Source: Coriobacteriaceae bacterium AM113-163 (GTDB lineage: Bacteria > Actinomycetota > Coriobacteriia > Coriobacteriales > Coriobacteriaceae). Taken from it: 64,000 bases of DNA. The stretch lies in contig JAQDWB010000005.1 of the NCBI GenBank assembly GCA_027673765.1, positions 62,001-126,000 on the forward strand, written 5' to 3'. The notes under the pieces are model-generated. The model had not been told where the DNA came from. It ran no database searches and saw nothing but the letters and a program-made list of their open reading frames with translations. Made by a program: the position numbers and the translations under genes. Below are positions 51,775 through 60,022 of this stretch, piece after piece; positions within the stretch are counted from its first letter, which is position 1; every line of letters starts with the position of its first letter.

Positions 51775-53172
51775 ATGGAGCGTCCCTGCGCATGGAAAAA
51801 GTACACGCCACAGCAGATCGAGGAGCTCGAGGAGCTTTGCCGCGGCTATAAGCAGTTTTTGAGTGAGAACAAGACCGAGCGCCTGTGCGTCAAGGCCGGT
51901 ATCAAGATGGCCGAGGAGGCGGGCTACGTCAATCTGGAGACCGTGATCGCCGAGGGCCGCGCGCTCAAGGCCGGCGACAAGGTGTACGCCGCCAACCACG
52001 GCAAGGACCTCATGCTCGTCAACCTGGGCACCGCCCCGCTCGAGCAGGGCTTTAACATCCTGGGCGCCCACGTGGACTCGCCGCGCCTGGACCTCAAGCA
52101 GAACCCCGCCTTCGAGGCCGGCGACATGGCTTATCTCGACACGCACTACTATGGCGGCGTCAAGAGCTACCACTGGGTCGCTTCCCCGCTCGCACTCGTA
52201 GGCGTCATCTGCAAAAAGGATGGCACCACCGTCGACATCAACATCGGTGACAAGGCCGACGACCCGGTCTTTACCATCTCCGACCTGCTGATCCACCTCT
52301 CGAGCGAGCAGATGGCCAAGCCCGCCAAGGACGCCGTCGACGCCGAGATCCTCGACGTGATCGTGGGCGGCCGTCCCGTCAAGTTTGACGAGGACGACAA
52401 GGACGCCCCCAAGGAGCCCGTCAAGCAGATGTTCCTGGATATCCTCAAGGAGCAGTACGACGTCGAGGAGGAGGACTTCCTCTCCGCCGAGATCGAGGTC
52501 GTGCCCGCCGGCCCCGCCCGTGACATGGGCCTCGACCGCTCCATGATTCTGGGCTATGGCCACGACGACCGTGTCTGCGCCTATCCGTCCATGCTCGCCC
52601 AGATCAACGTCGCCAACGTGGAGCGCACGAGCATCACACTCATCGTCGACAAGGAGGAGATCGGTTCCGTGGGTGCCACCGGCATGACGAGCCGCTTCTT
52701 CGAGAACACCGTCGCCGAGATCATGACGCTCGCCGGCGAGGATAGCCCGCTGGCCCTGCGCCGCGCGCTCGCCCGCAGCCGCATGCTCTCCTCCGACGTG
52801 TCCGCCGGCTTCGACCCGGGCTACGCCGGCAAGTTCGAAACCAAGAACGCAGCCTTTATGGGTCGCGGCCTGTGCTTTAACAAGTACACGGGCAGCCGCG
52901 GCAAGGGCGGCTCTAACGACGCCGACGCCGAGTATGTGGCCCTCATCCGCGACATCATGGACGAGGCCGGCGTGGACTTCCAGACCTGCGAGCTCGGTCG
53001 CGTCAACGCGGGCGGCGGCGGCACCATCGCCTACATCATGGCCAAGTACGGCATGAACGTCATCGACTCCGGCGTTGCCGTCCTGTCCATGCACGCCCTG
53101 TGGGAGGTCGCCAACAAGGCCGATATCTACGAGGCCTATCGCGGCTACAAGGCCTTCCTCGAGCGCGCCTAA
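51775..53172 (+). CDS. M18-family aminopeptidase
   Basis: 465 residues, M18 (aspartyl/ApeA-type) metallopeptidase. Zinc ligands are expected in GAHVDSPRLDLKQ, DKEEIGSVGATG and the C-terminal SMHALWEVA, the family's positions. It removes N-terminal residues from peptides in the cytoplasm. ATG 51775 has AAAGGAG upstream; the much longer frame opening at 51187 runs through polA antisense and is rejected. A terminator that is also a repeat follows. Confidence 0.92.
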   Translation: MERPCAWKKYTPQQIEELEELCRGYKQFLSENKTERLCVKAGIKMAEEAGYVNLETVIAEGRALKAGDKVYAANHGKDLMLVNLGTAPLEQGFNILGAHVDSPRLDLKQNPAFEAGDMAYLDTHYYGGVKSYHWVASPLALVGVICKKDGTTVDINIGDKADDPVFTISDLLIHLSSEQMAKPAKDAVDAEILDVIVGGRPVKFDEDDKDAPKEPVKQMFLDILKEQYDVEEEDFLSAEIEVVPAGPARDMGLDRSMILGYGHDDRVCAYPSMLAQINVANVERTSITLIVDKEEIGSVGATGMTSRFFENTVAEIMTLAGEDSPLALRRALARSRMLSSDVSAGFDPGYAGKFETKNAAFMGRGLCFNKYTGSRGKGGSNDADAEYVALIRDIMDEAGVDFQTCELGRVNAGGGGTIAYIMAKYGMNVIDSGVAVLSMHALWEVANKADIYEAYRGYKAFLERA

Positions 53173-53184
53173 CCAACCCTTGTA

Positions 53185-53256
53185 ACTTGCGGTGAAATAC
53201 GGATTCATCAGGCCTTCCAACAGGGAAAGCGGTCTGTATTTCACCGCAACTTTTTT
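53185..53256 (+). terminator. Terminator/palindrome after the aminopeptidase (family D, copy 1)
   Basis: Nineteen-base arms ACTTGCGGTGAAATACGGA and TCTGTATTTCACCGCAACT pair with few mismatches and are followed by TTTTTT. Shares ACTTGCGGTG.AATA with the palindrome at 54125. Confidence 0.8.
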
Positions 53257-53273
53257 AGCGGGAGGAGGATTCC

Positions 53274-54083
53274 GTGCTACAGGTCGTCATTTCGCCCGCC
53301 AAACAGATGCGGACAGCTCAAGATGCCTTTGACGTTTGGGGCATACCGCCTTTTGCACATCAGACGGCCCGGCTCCATCAGGCACTGCTGGGCATCGAAC
53401 GCGAGGATGGCGCGGCAGGTCTTCAGGCCCTTTGGAACGTGAGCGACAGGCTGCTTACAACGTGCCTGGATACGCTTCACGAATTTATGTCCGTCCTGAG
53501 CGATGCCGACCTCGCCGATCCCGATATCGCGCGCCGAATCTCCCCCGCCGTCATGTCCTACCACGGCATCCAATACCAAAGCATGGCGCCCGAGGTCATG
53601 GATGCTGCACAGCTCGACTGGCTGCAAAACCATCTCTGGATCCTCTCCGGATTGTACGGATGCGTGCGGCCTTTCCATGGCGTTGAGCCCTATCGGCTCG
53701 AAATGGGAGCCAAGCTCGCCGTCGACAACGCCCGTGACCTCTATGCGTTTTGGGGCGACAAACTTGCATGCGCCATTGCGCCGACCGGCTCCAACACCAC
53801 GGTCGTCAACCTCGCCAGCGCGGAATACGCCAAAGCCGTTCTGCCCCGCCTCACCACCGATGCCGCGGTCGTCACATGTCTCTTTGGCGAAGGCATCCGC
53901 AACGGCAAGCCCATCCAGCGCTCGACCGCCAGCAAAAAGGCGCGCGGCTCCATGGTGCGCTGGATGGCAGCAAACGGACTCGAGGACGCCGGCCGTCTCA
54001 CCGAGTTCAACATCGGCTATCGCCACGCCCCCGAGATCTCATACCCAGGCACCCTCGTGTTCATCAACGAACAGATGCTCTAG
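53274..54083 (+). CDS. yaaA: Peroxide stress protein YaaA (DUF328)
   Basis: 269 residues. ISPAKQM at the start, the central VMSYHGIQYQ and LSGLYGCVRPF are the DUF328/YaaA landmarks. In E. coli YaaA limits free iron during peroxide stress; the mechanism is unclear. GTG 53274 has GGGAGGAGG upstream. The gene is bracketed by two palindromes of family D, both able to act as terminators, so it is monocistronic. The C-terminal part carries the family's YRHAPEIS motif. Confidence 0.9.
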   Translation: MLQVVISPAKQMRTAQDAFDVWGIPPFAHQTARLHQALLGIEREDGAAGLQALWNVSDRLLTTCLDTLHEFMSVLSDADLADPDIARRISPAVMSYHGIQYQSMAPEVMDAAQLDWLQNHLWILSGLYGCVRPFHGVEPYRLEMGAKLAVDNARDLYAFWGDKLACAIAPTGSNTTVVNLASAEYAKAVLPRLTTDAAVVTCLFGEGIRNGKPIQRSTASKKARGSMVRWMAANGLEDAGRLTEFNIGYRHAPEISYPGTLVFINEQML

Positions 54084-54124
54084 ACCCGCCACCCAAAACT
54101 GACCCGCTCAGCCTTCTCTATATA

Positions 54125-54193
54125 ACTTGCGGTGGAATAGTTCCTATTTGAGCCTTTTATCGCACAATCAGGAACTATTCCACCGCAACTTTT
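54125..54193 (+). terminator. Terminator/palindrome after yaaA (family D, copy 2)
   Basis: Arms at 54125-54145 (ACTTGCGGTGGAATAGTTCCT) and 54170-54190 match but for one position, followed by TTTT. Related to the palindrome before yaaA. Confidence 0.8.
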
Positions 54194-54219
54194 ATGAATT
54201 GGCTGGCTAGGCTCGACAC

Positions 54220-54741
54220 CTATTCCGCCAAGCCGTCTGCCTTGGCAATCCCGTTTGTCGAACCGTCCTGATAGACAATCTTGACGTGCTCAACCTCGGA
54301 AACCGCAACACCCGTCGGAGGCTCCAGACGCCATTCCGTCAGGGCGATATCCATGGTCGTGGGCACATCTCCTTGATCTTTGAGCTTCACCGTCAGCGTT
54401 TTGAGCGCCGCGTCAAACGTCACGCGTTCGATTTCTTCACCTGGAATGGACCCACCACTCAGCTGCAACTGCACAAACTCATCGCGCGGGTACCAATAAT
54501 CGCCCGGAATGGCGAGCGTATTGGCATTACCGCCGGTACTCCTCACCGTCATAATCGGTAGGCCATCATCAGCCTCGAACTCCCATACAGCGCCGCCACG
54601 ACCACCAAACGTCCAGATACAACAGGCAATCACCATCACGACAAGGATCGCAAAACCGATTGCGACCAGCCCATGATGGGCACGGCCCTCCTCGGCCGAC
54701 ACGTCCCACTGTGTCTCTCGATATAGATGCTTGTCTTCCAT
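54220..54741 (-). CDS. Membrane-anchored hypothetical protein
   Basis: 173 residues. One hydrophobic segment (about 27-46, FAILVVMVIACCIW) and a C-terminal extracytoplasmic domain of about 120 residues, with DLPIMTV-like beta-rich sequence. No known motif; the domain resembles NusG-II/Ig-like folds only vaguely. GGGGAGG precedes ATG 54741. It is divergent from thiC. Function unknown. Confidence 0.7.
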   Translation of the reverse strand: MEDKHLYRETQWDVSAEEGRAHHGLVAIGFAILVVMVIACCIWTFGGRGGAVWEFEADDGLPIMTVRSTGGNANTLAIPGDYWYPRDEFVQLQLSGGSIPGEEIERVTFDAALKTLTVKLKDQGDVPTTMDIALTEWRLEPPTGVAVSEVEHVKIVYQDGSTNGIAKADGLAE

Positions 54742-54791
54742 GTTCGCCTCCCCACGGGCATGCTCATCGCGTCAATCGTACCCATTCGAGC

Positions 54792-54797
54792 TATACT
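54792..54797 (+). promoter_or_regulatory. -10 element for the TPP riboswitch-thiC transcript
   Basis: TATACT lies about 16 bases upstream of the riboswitch; no good -35 was found. A start near 54804 would include the entire THI element. Confidence 0.5.
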
Positions 54798-54812
54798 TGA
54801 GCCCACCACATA

Positions 54813-54903
54813 AACGGGGAGCTTGCAGGACAAGACGGCAGGCTGAGACTGGGCGCGCCCGCCCTGACCCGCAAACCTGATATGGGTAATGCCAACGAAG
54901 GGA
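54813..54903 (+). promoter_or_regulatory. TPP riboswitch (THI element)
   Basis: Contains GGGGAGC, CTGAGA, GACCCGC and AACCTGATATGGGTAATGCC in the order of the thiamin pyrophosphate aptamer, ending next to the thiC SD. It probably blocks translation of thiC when TPP is plentiful, as the AAGGGAG SD lies immediately behind it. Confidence 0.95.
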
Positions 54904-54912
54904 GCCGTGCCA

Positions 54913-56247
54913 ATGAGCACACAGACCGAGCCCAAGCTCGTCACACAAATCGACTTCGCCCGCGCCGGGCAAATCACGCCGCAGATGAAAGAAGTCGCCG
55001 AGCGCGAGCATCGCGACCCCGAGTACATCCGCGAGCGCGTGGCCGACGGCCGCATCGCCATCCCCGCCAACATTGTGCATATCAAAAAGGGCATGCGCGC
55101 CTTTGGTGTCGGCGAGGGCCTGTCCACCAAGGTCAACGTCAACCTGGGCATCTCGGGCGACAAGGCCGATGCCGCCGAGGAGTGGAAGAAAGTCAAGATC
55201 GCCGAGGACTTTGGCGCCGACGCCATCATGGACCTCTCCAACTCGGGTAAGACGCGCCAGTTCCGTCAGCAGCTCATCGACGAGACGCCGCTCATGGTGG
55301 GCACGGTGCCGATGTACGACGCCATCGGCTACATGGAAAAGCCGCTGGTCAAGCTCACCAAGGACGACCTGCTCGAGGTCGTTCGCGCGCACGCCGAGGA
55401 CGGCGTGGACTTCATGACCATCCACTGCGGCATCAACAAGTCGGTCATCAAGACCTTTAAGGAGACCGGCCGCCTCATGAACATCGTCAGCCGCGGCGGC
55501 TCGCTGCTGTTTGGCTGGATGGAGGTCACCGGCAATGAGAACCCCTTCTACGAGTTCTACGACGAGGTGCTCGAGATCTGCCACGAGTACGACGTGACGA
55601 TTTCGCTTGGCGACTCCTGCCGCCCGGGCTGCCTCTACGACTCCAACGACGCAACCGAGACCGCCGAGATGATCGAGCTGGGCAAGCTGTGCAAGCGCGC
55701 CTGGGCCGCCGGCGTCCAGGTCATGGTCGAGGGCCCGGGTCACATGGCGCTCGACGAGATCGCCGCCAACATGAAACTGCAGAAGCGCCTGTGCCACAAC
55801 GCCCCGTTCTATGTGCTCGGGCCGCTGGTGACCGATATCGGCGTGGGTTACGACCACATCACCGCCGCCATCGGTGGCGCCATCTCCGCCAGCTCCGGCG
55901 CCGACTTCCTGTGCTACGTGACGCCGGCCGAGCACCTGTGCCTGCCCAACGCCCAGGACGTGCTCGATGGCCTCATGGCCACCAAGATCGCCGCACACGC
56001 CGCCGACATCGCCAAAAAGGTGCCCCACGCCCGCGACATGGACGACAAGATGGGCCAGGCACGCCGCAAGCTCGACTGGGAAGAAATGTGGAAGTGCGCG
56101 CTCGACCCGGTCACCGGCAAGAAGCGCTACGAGGAATCCCCCGCCGCAACCGAGGGCACTTGCACCATGTGTGGCAAGATGTGCGCCGTCCGCACCGTTA
56201 ACAAGGTGTTCGAAGGCACGACGATCGACCTCGGCATGGAGGATTAA
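54913..56247 (+). CDS. thiC: Phosphomethylpyrimidine synthase ThiC
   Basis: 444 residues of the shorter ThiC type. It converts AIR to hydroxymethylpyrimidine phosphate with SAM and an Fe-S cluster. Landmarks: GTVPMYDAIG, SLGDSCRPG, EGPGHMALDE and the C-terminal cluster motif CTMCGKMC (Cys-x2-Cys-x3-Cys, one residue shorter than the classic CX2CX4C). ATG 54913 has AAGGGAG upstream, just past the TPP riboswitch. thiD follows on the same strand after 177 bases. Confidence 0.95.
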   Translation: MSTQTEPKLVTQIDFARAGQITPQMKEVAEREHRDPEYIRERVADGRIAIPANIVHIKKGMRAFGVGEGLSTKVNVNLGISGDKADAAEEWKKVKIAEDFGADAIMDLSNSGKTRQFRQQLIDETPLMVGTVPMYDAIGYMEKPLVKLTKDDLLEVVRAHAEDGVDFMTIHCGINKSVIKTFKETGRLMNIVSRGGSLLFGWMEVTGNENPFYEFYDEVLEICHEYDVTISLGDSCRPGCLYDSNDATETAEMIELGKLCKRAWAAGVQVMVEGPGHMALDEIAANMKLQKRLCHNAPFYVLGPLVTDIGVGYDHITAAIGGAISASSGADFLCYVTPAEHLCLPNAQDVLDGLMATKIAAHAADIAKKVPHARDMDDKMGQARRKLDWEEMWKCALDPVTGKKRYEESPAATEGTCTMCGKMCAVRTVNKVFEGTTIDLGMED

Positions 56248-56424
56248 CGCGTCTCCGGAGCCACAATCGGTCACAAGGTGCTCATCAATTGTTGACATGT
56301 GAACATTTTCTTACATTTACGTAAAGATTGCACCGCTCGCCCGGGATCGGCATACAGCCGGCCCGGGCAACTTTATAATGCAGGCAGAAGACCCATTTGA
56401 ATCCGACCGAACAAGGGAGCGAAC
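56248..56424. other. Gap between thiC and thiD with thiD promoter
   Basis: TATAAT at about 56373-56378 lies before thiD, with a GCCCGGG/CCCGGGC hairpin overlapping its -35 region. Upstream is a near-palindrome TGTTGACATGTGAACA (56290-56305), a possible operator. Confidence 0.5.
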
Positions 56425-57255
56425 ATGGATCGCAGCAAGGTACCCGCCGTCCTGTCCATCGCAGGATCAGATTCCAGCGGTGGCGCCGGCATTCAGGCCG
56501 ACATCAAGACCATCACGGCGCACCGCCTGTATGCCGAGACGGCCATCACCGCTATCACCGCACAGAACACCCTGGGCGTCACCGCTGTACAGGACATCTC
56601 CCCGAATATCGTCGCCGCGCAGATCGACGCCGTTTTTGACGACATCCGCCCCAGCGCCGTCAAGATCGGCATGGTTTCCTCTGCCGAGATTATCGAGGTT
56701 ATCGCCGAGCGCCTGAGCGCCTGGGATGCGCAGAATATCGTCGTCGACCCCGTCATGGTCGCCACCTCGGGCGCCCGCCTCATCGCCGAGGATGCCGCCG
56801 AAGCACTCACCCGCTGCCTGTTCCCGCTGGCAACCGTTATCACGCCCAATATTCCCGAGGCCATGGCACTGCTCGACTATGAGGTCGATTCCGAGCGCAC
56901 GCAGCAAAATGCCGCCATGCTTCTCACCCGCCGCTTTGGATGCGCGTCTTTGGTTAAAGGCGGACATCTTGTCAACGAGGCCAACGACGTACTGGCGGAG
57001 CCCGCGCCGCTCGATGACGAGGGCAACCATCTGGGAGATCCGCTTACCACATGGTTCCGCCACAAGCGTATCGAGACCGACAACACACACGGCACCGGCT
57101 GCACGCTCTCGTCCGCCATCGCCTGCGCGCTGGCCCAGGGCATGGATCTTGCCGATGCCGTCAACGCCGGTAAGGCTTACCTAACGGGCGCTCTCGCCGC
57201 CGGCCTGAACATGGGCAAAGGCTCCGGCCCCGTCAACCACATGTGGCAGTATTGA
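56425..57255 (+). CDS. thiD: Hydroxymethylpyrimidine/phosphomethylpyrimidine kinase
   Basis: 276 residues of the ribokinase-like ThiD family. IAGSDSSGGAGIQADIKT holds the substrate and glycine motifs, VVDPVMVATSG and the anion-hole DNTHGTGCTLSSAIA complete the site. It phosphorylates HMP and HMP-P. AAGGGAG precedes ATG 56425. It has its own promoter and a strong terminator. thiE and thiM are not nearby. Confidence 0.95.
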   Translation: MDRSKVPAVLSIAGSDSSGGAGIQADIKTITAHRLYAETAITAITAQNTLGVTAVQDISPNIVAAQIDAVFDDIRPSAVKIGMVSSAEIIEVIAERLSAWDAQNIVVDPVMVATSGARLIAEDAAEALTRCLFPLATVITPNIPEAMALLDYEVDSERTQQNAAMLLTRRFGCASLVKGGHLVNEANDVLAEPAPLDDEGNHLGDPLTTWFRHKRIETDNTHGTGCTLSSAIACALAQGMDLADAVNAGKAYLTGALAAGLNMGKGSGPVNHMWQY

Positions 57256-57267
57256 GATTCGCAGCCC

Positions 57268-57312
57268 AAAACCACCACAAAGGGGACAGGCACCTTTGTG
57301 GTGGTTTTTCTT
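57268..57312 (+). terminator. thiD terminator, also palindromic repeat family B, copy 1
   Basis: Sixteen-base arms AAAACCACCACAAAGG/CCTTTGTGGTGGTTTT around GGACAGGCA, followed by TTCTTTT. Nearly identical in inverted orientation to 57966-57998. Confidence 0.85.
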
Positions 57313-57319
57313 TTAACAC

Positions 57320-57931
57320 TTAATCGTCTGCGAGTTGGATGCCAAGCAAGCCCGAAAGTGCGAGCGCTTGTTCGGCATTGACTGTCAGGCCTCGCAACTC
57401 ACGGTAGTCGCCCGAAACAACGGGAGCCTCAAACGTGCAGCGCGATACATCAACACCACATAGCGGTGTCTTGAACACATCAACTCGCGTCAGGTCGCAG
57501 CTATCCAGGCGCAGCTGCCCCAGCTTGGCCCCCTGGAGCGCCGCCTCGGTCAGACGCACATCGCACGCCGTGATGGGGCCAATGCGTCCCTCCGAAAGGT
57601 TCGCGTAACTCAGGTCGCATGATGCAAACGAAACGCTCGACAGACGCGCCTTGACCAAGTTGAGCCCCGGCGCCGAGCAATCAACAAAGTCGCAGCGGTT
57701 GAGCCAGCAGCCTTCCATATTGCAGCGGATAAAGCGGCAACCGCGAAATACGACGTCGCGAAACGTCGAACCACTCCAGTCGACGCCATCGAATACGCAG
57801 GAGCGGAACACGACGCCGTCAAAGGTCGTACCGTTCGCCACGTCATAGGCGAGCTCCAACTCCTCAAAAGCGGTATTGGAGACAAGCTCATCCCCCTCGG
57901 CAAACAGGTCAATGAGCTCATCCATGCCCAT
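57320..57931 (-). CDS. Pentapeptide repeat protein
   Basis: 203 residues from ATG 57931. Repeats with the five-residue A(D/N)LXX rhythm run from about residue 35 to 165, for example FRGCRFIRCNMEGC, LSYANLSEG and LTEAALQGAKLGQL, with many Cys in the central positions. It should form a right-handed beta helix. Function is unknown; some family members protect gyrase. The start is uncertain because no good SD is visible. The gene is bracketed by inverted copies of a 33-base palindrome, which may mark an inserted unit. Confidence 0.8.
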   Translation of the reverse strand: MGMDELIDLFAEGDELVSNTAFEELELAYDVANGTTFDGVVFRSCVFDGVDWSGSTFRDVVFRGCRFIRCNMEGCWLNRCDFVDCSAPGLNLVKARLSSVSFASCDLSYANLSEGRIGPITACDVRLTEAALQGAKLGQLRLDSCDLTRVDVFKTPLCGVDVSRCTFEAPVVSGDYRELRGLTVNAEQALALSGLLGIQLADD

Positions 57932-57965
57932 GTGGCAGCCAAGCCGCTCGTTTACCCGGGCAAAG

Positions 57966-57998
57966 CCACCACAAAAGTGCCTGTCCCCTTTGTGGTGG
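57966..57998. repeat. Palindromic repeat family B, copy 2
   Basis: CCACCACAAAAG and CTTTGTGGTGG arms around TGCCTGTCCC; the reverse complement differs from the thiD terminator copy at one position. It lies right after the SGNH hydrolase stop and upstream of the pentapeptide gene. Confidence 0.8.
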
Positions 57999-58010
57999 TT
58001 TGGGGCTGCG

Positions 58011-58670
58011 CTACTCACCGAGCATCTCTTGGAGCTTGGCTGCCACGGCATGTCCCAAGCTCTCGTGGCTTTCGGGCATCATATGCAGATAGTCGATATC
58101 GCCCGGCTCGGCAAACTCGGCGGCATTCAAAAAGTCGCAGCCAAACTGCTCGGCCACGTGCGCATAGTACTCGCCAAAATGTTCAGATGCCTCGACGGAA
58201 CGCTCGTCAAAATCGGTCATATATACATCGGCGATCTGCGGCTTGATCTTGATAGGAGCCATCAGCAGGATGCGCGGGCAAGGCGCAGCGTCGGTCCACG
58301 GAAACGCGCGGACGGCGCGAATCAGCGCCATGGCGCCACGGGCGATATCGGAAGCTGTCACGTTAAAGACCGTCTTACAGTCGTTGGTGCCCAGCATGAT
58401 CACAATGGCGTCCAGCGGCTTATGAGCCTCGAGCAGCATCGGAAGCGCGCGAATGCCGTTGAGGTTAGTGTCCAGATGGCACATGTCGTCGCGTACCGTC
58501 GTGCGGCCGTTGAGGCCTTCTTCAATTACATGCCAGCCCTCGCCTAAGTCACGTTGGACCACGCCACACCAGCGCACATCCTGCGCATAGCGCACCGCGG
58601 TACCGTCGCGCATGCCCGCCGGATCGTAACCATAGGTGTTGCTGTCACCAAAGCACAGAACGTTTTTCAT
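58011..58670 (-). CDS. SGNH/GDSL-family esterase or lipase
   Basis: 219 residues. Block I FGDSNTYGYDP (catalytic Ser9), the block III Asn in LGTNDCK and the C-terminal DIDYLHM / SLGHAVA with the Asp-His pair fit arylesterase-type SGNH hydrolases. No signal peptide, so cytoplasmic. The substrate is unknown. ATG 58670 has GGGGAG seven bases upstream; a 25-codon upstream extension is unsupported. A terminator separates it from the PARG-like gene upstream. Confidence 0.88.
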   Translation of the reverse strand: MKNVLCFGDSNTYGYDPAGMRDGTAVRYAQDVRWCGVVQRDLGEGWHVIEEGLNGRTTVRDDMCHLDTNLNGIRALPMLLEAHKPLDAIVIMLGTNDCKTVFNVTASDIARGAMALIRAVRAFPWTDAAPCPRILLMAPIKIKPQIADVYMTDFDERSVEASEHFGEYYAHVAEQFGCDFLNAAEFAEPGDIDYLHMMPESHESLGHAVAAKLQEMLGE

Positions 58671-58687
58671 CGTAAGCTCCCCACTCA

Positions 58688-58723
58688 ATAAAAAGCCGAC
58701 AGGAGCAGCCTCTCCCGTCGGCT
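58688..58723 (-). terminator. Terminator of the PARG-like gene
   Basis: AGCCGACGGGAG pairs with CTCCTGTCGGCT on the minus strand, followed by TTTTATT. Confidence 0.85.
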
Positions 58724-58748
58724 CGGTATATCGCATCACGAGCACCGT

Positions 58749-59882
58749 TTACAGGTACTTGCGCCAGTCGTCGTCATCCTCGTCATCCTCGGCAGCGGCC
58801 TGAGCCTGCTCGGCGGCACGGGCGGCTGCGGCGCGGGCGGCAACCTGAGCATAGGACTCCTCGTTTCGCTCGGGGAAGTTTGCCAGCACGTGCTCGAATT
58901 TGGCGAAGTCCTCGTCCCAGCGCGTAGAGGGCACGGCAAAGAAGACCTGCTTGACCTTGAAGTCGCCCGATGCGAGCTCCTTGCGGAAGAGCTCGGCCAC
59001 GGCCTCGGCATCAAAGCCGTTGTTGTCGCAGCCCCATGCGCCCAGCACGAGCTTCTCGCGACCCAACTCGTCGCAGATGGCGAGCACAAAGCGGATGCGG
59101 TCGCGCAGGGCATCCAGCAGAGCATCGTCGCTCACGCGATACTCCTGGCGGGCGCGCTTAACGTTGGGCGCGGCGGCCACGATCACGTCGGCGTATGCAT
59201 GCACGTGGTTGCGGTCGAAGCGCACCGCAGGCACCACTAGGGCACGGTTACGATAGAGCTCGCAGTTGATGTTGCGGCGACGGTTCTCGCCGTACCACTT
59301 ACGCTGCCTATCGAGAACGTTGTACAGATACGAATCGGCGCACAGCGTGGCCTCCTGGCCCAGATAACCCTGAATATATCCACCGCCCGGATTGGTAAAC
59401 GAGGCAAAGGCGAGCACGGCCATGTCGCAGAACTGCGCATAGCCGCGACCGTTATCGAGGACTGCCTGCGTGGCGGAGGCATCAAGCACAGCGACCTCGG
59501 GCAGGACCGGAGCGGGCTCCTCAGCAGGCGCGGACTCAGCTTCGGCGATTTCCTCGGCAGGCTCCTCGACGGGCTCGGGCGCCGCCTCGGTCTCGGGCGC
59601 CGCCTCGACCTCGGCAGTCTCCGCGTTCTCGACGTCCTCGGCGACCTGCTCTTCGGGGGCCACAGCAGTCTGAACCTTGGCCTTCATCGCCGCGACAAAG
59701 CCGGCAGGCATGCCGTCAAACTCGCGAACACCAGCAAGCGAACGCTCGATATCCTTGGCGCAGGCCTCGGACACAGTCATCACATGGCGCTCGGCGGCCT
59801 TGGCACGGGCCTCGCGCTTGGGATTGGGCTGACCCGCTCGGTTGGACCTGCGGTTACGGTTCCTGTTGTCGACGTCTGCCAT
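58749..59882 (-). CDS. TIGR02452/PARG-like macrodomain protein
   Basis: 377 residues. The N-terminal basic segment (1-35) and a Glu/Ala/Pro-rich linker (about 75-135) precede a macrodomain-like core. NPGGGYIQGYLGQEA matches the PARG signature GGG-x6-QEE, but the second Glu is Ala, which may impair glycohydrolase activity. VLGAWGCDNNGFDAEAVAELF is the family's second conserved region. The C-terminus is acidic (EDDEDDDDWRKYL). It would bind or process ADP-ribose. ATG 59882 has AAAGG upstream. Confidence 0.75.
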   Translation of the reverse strand: MADVDNRNRNRRSNRAGQPNPKREARAKAAERHVMTVSEACAKDIERSLAGVREFDGMPAGFVAAMKAKVQTAVAPEEQVAEDVENAETAEVEAAPETEAAPEPVEEPAEEIAEAESAPAEEPAPVLPEVAVLDASATQAVLDNGRGYAQFCDMAVLAFASFTNPGGGYIQGYLGQEATLCADSYLYNVLDRQRKWYGENRRRNINCELYRNRALVVPAVRFDRNHVHAYADVIVAAAPNVKRARQEYRVSDDALLDALRDRIRFVLAICDELGREKLVLGAWGCDNNGFDAEAVAELFRKELASGDFKVKQVFFAVPSTRWDEDFAKFEHVLANFPERNEESYAQVAARAAAARAAEQAQAAAEDDEDDDDWRKYL

Positions 59883-59946
59883 AAGTGGTCACCTTTCCTG
59901 TCGCTGCCGCTATCGGCTTTTCCCATCCATGATACCCCGCCGCGCA

Positions 59947-59975
59947 CAAAAAAGACGGCCCCGAAGGACCGCCTT
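59947..59975 (-). terminator. Terminator of the Bax inhibitor-1 gene
   Basis: GGCGGTCC and GGGCCGTC pair around TTCG on the minus strand, followed by TTTTTTGTG. Confidence 0.8.
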
Positions 59976-60022
59976 TCGCATCGTTTTACCGTGTCCGGCA
60001 AGAAGCATCGCAATGCCGCGCT

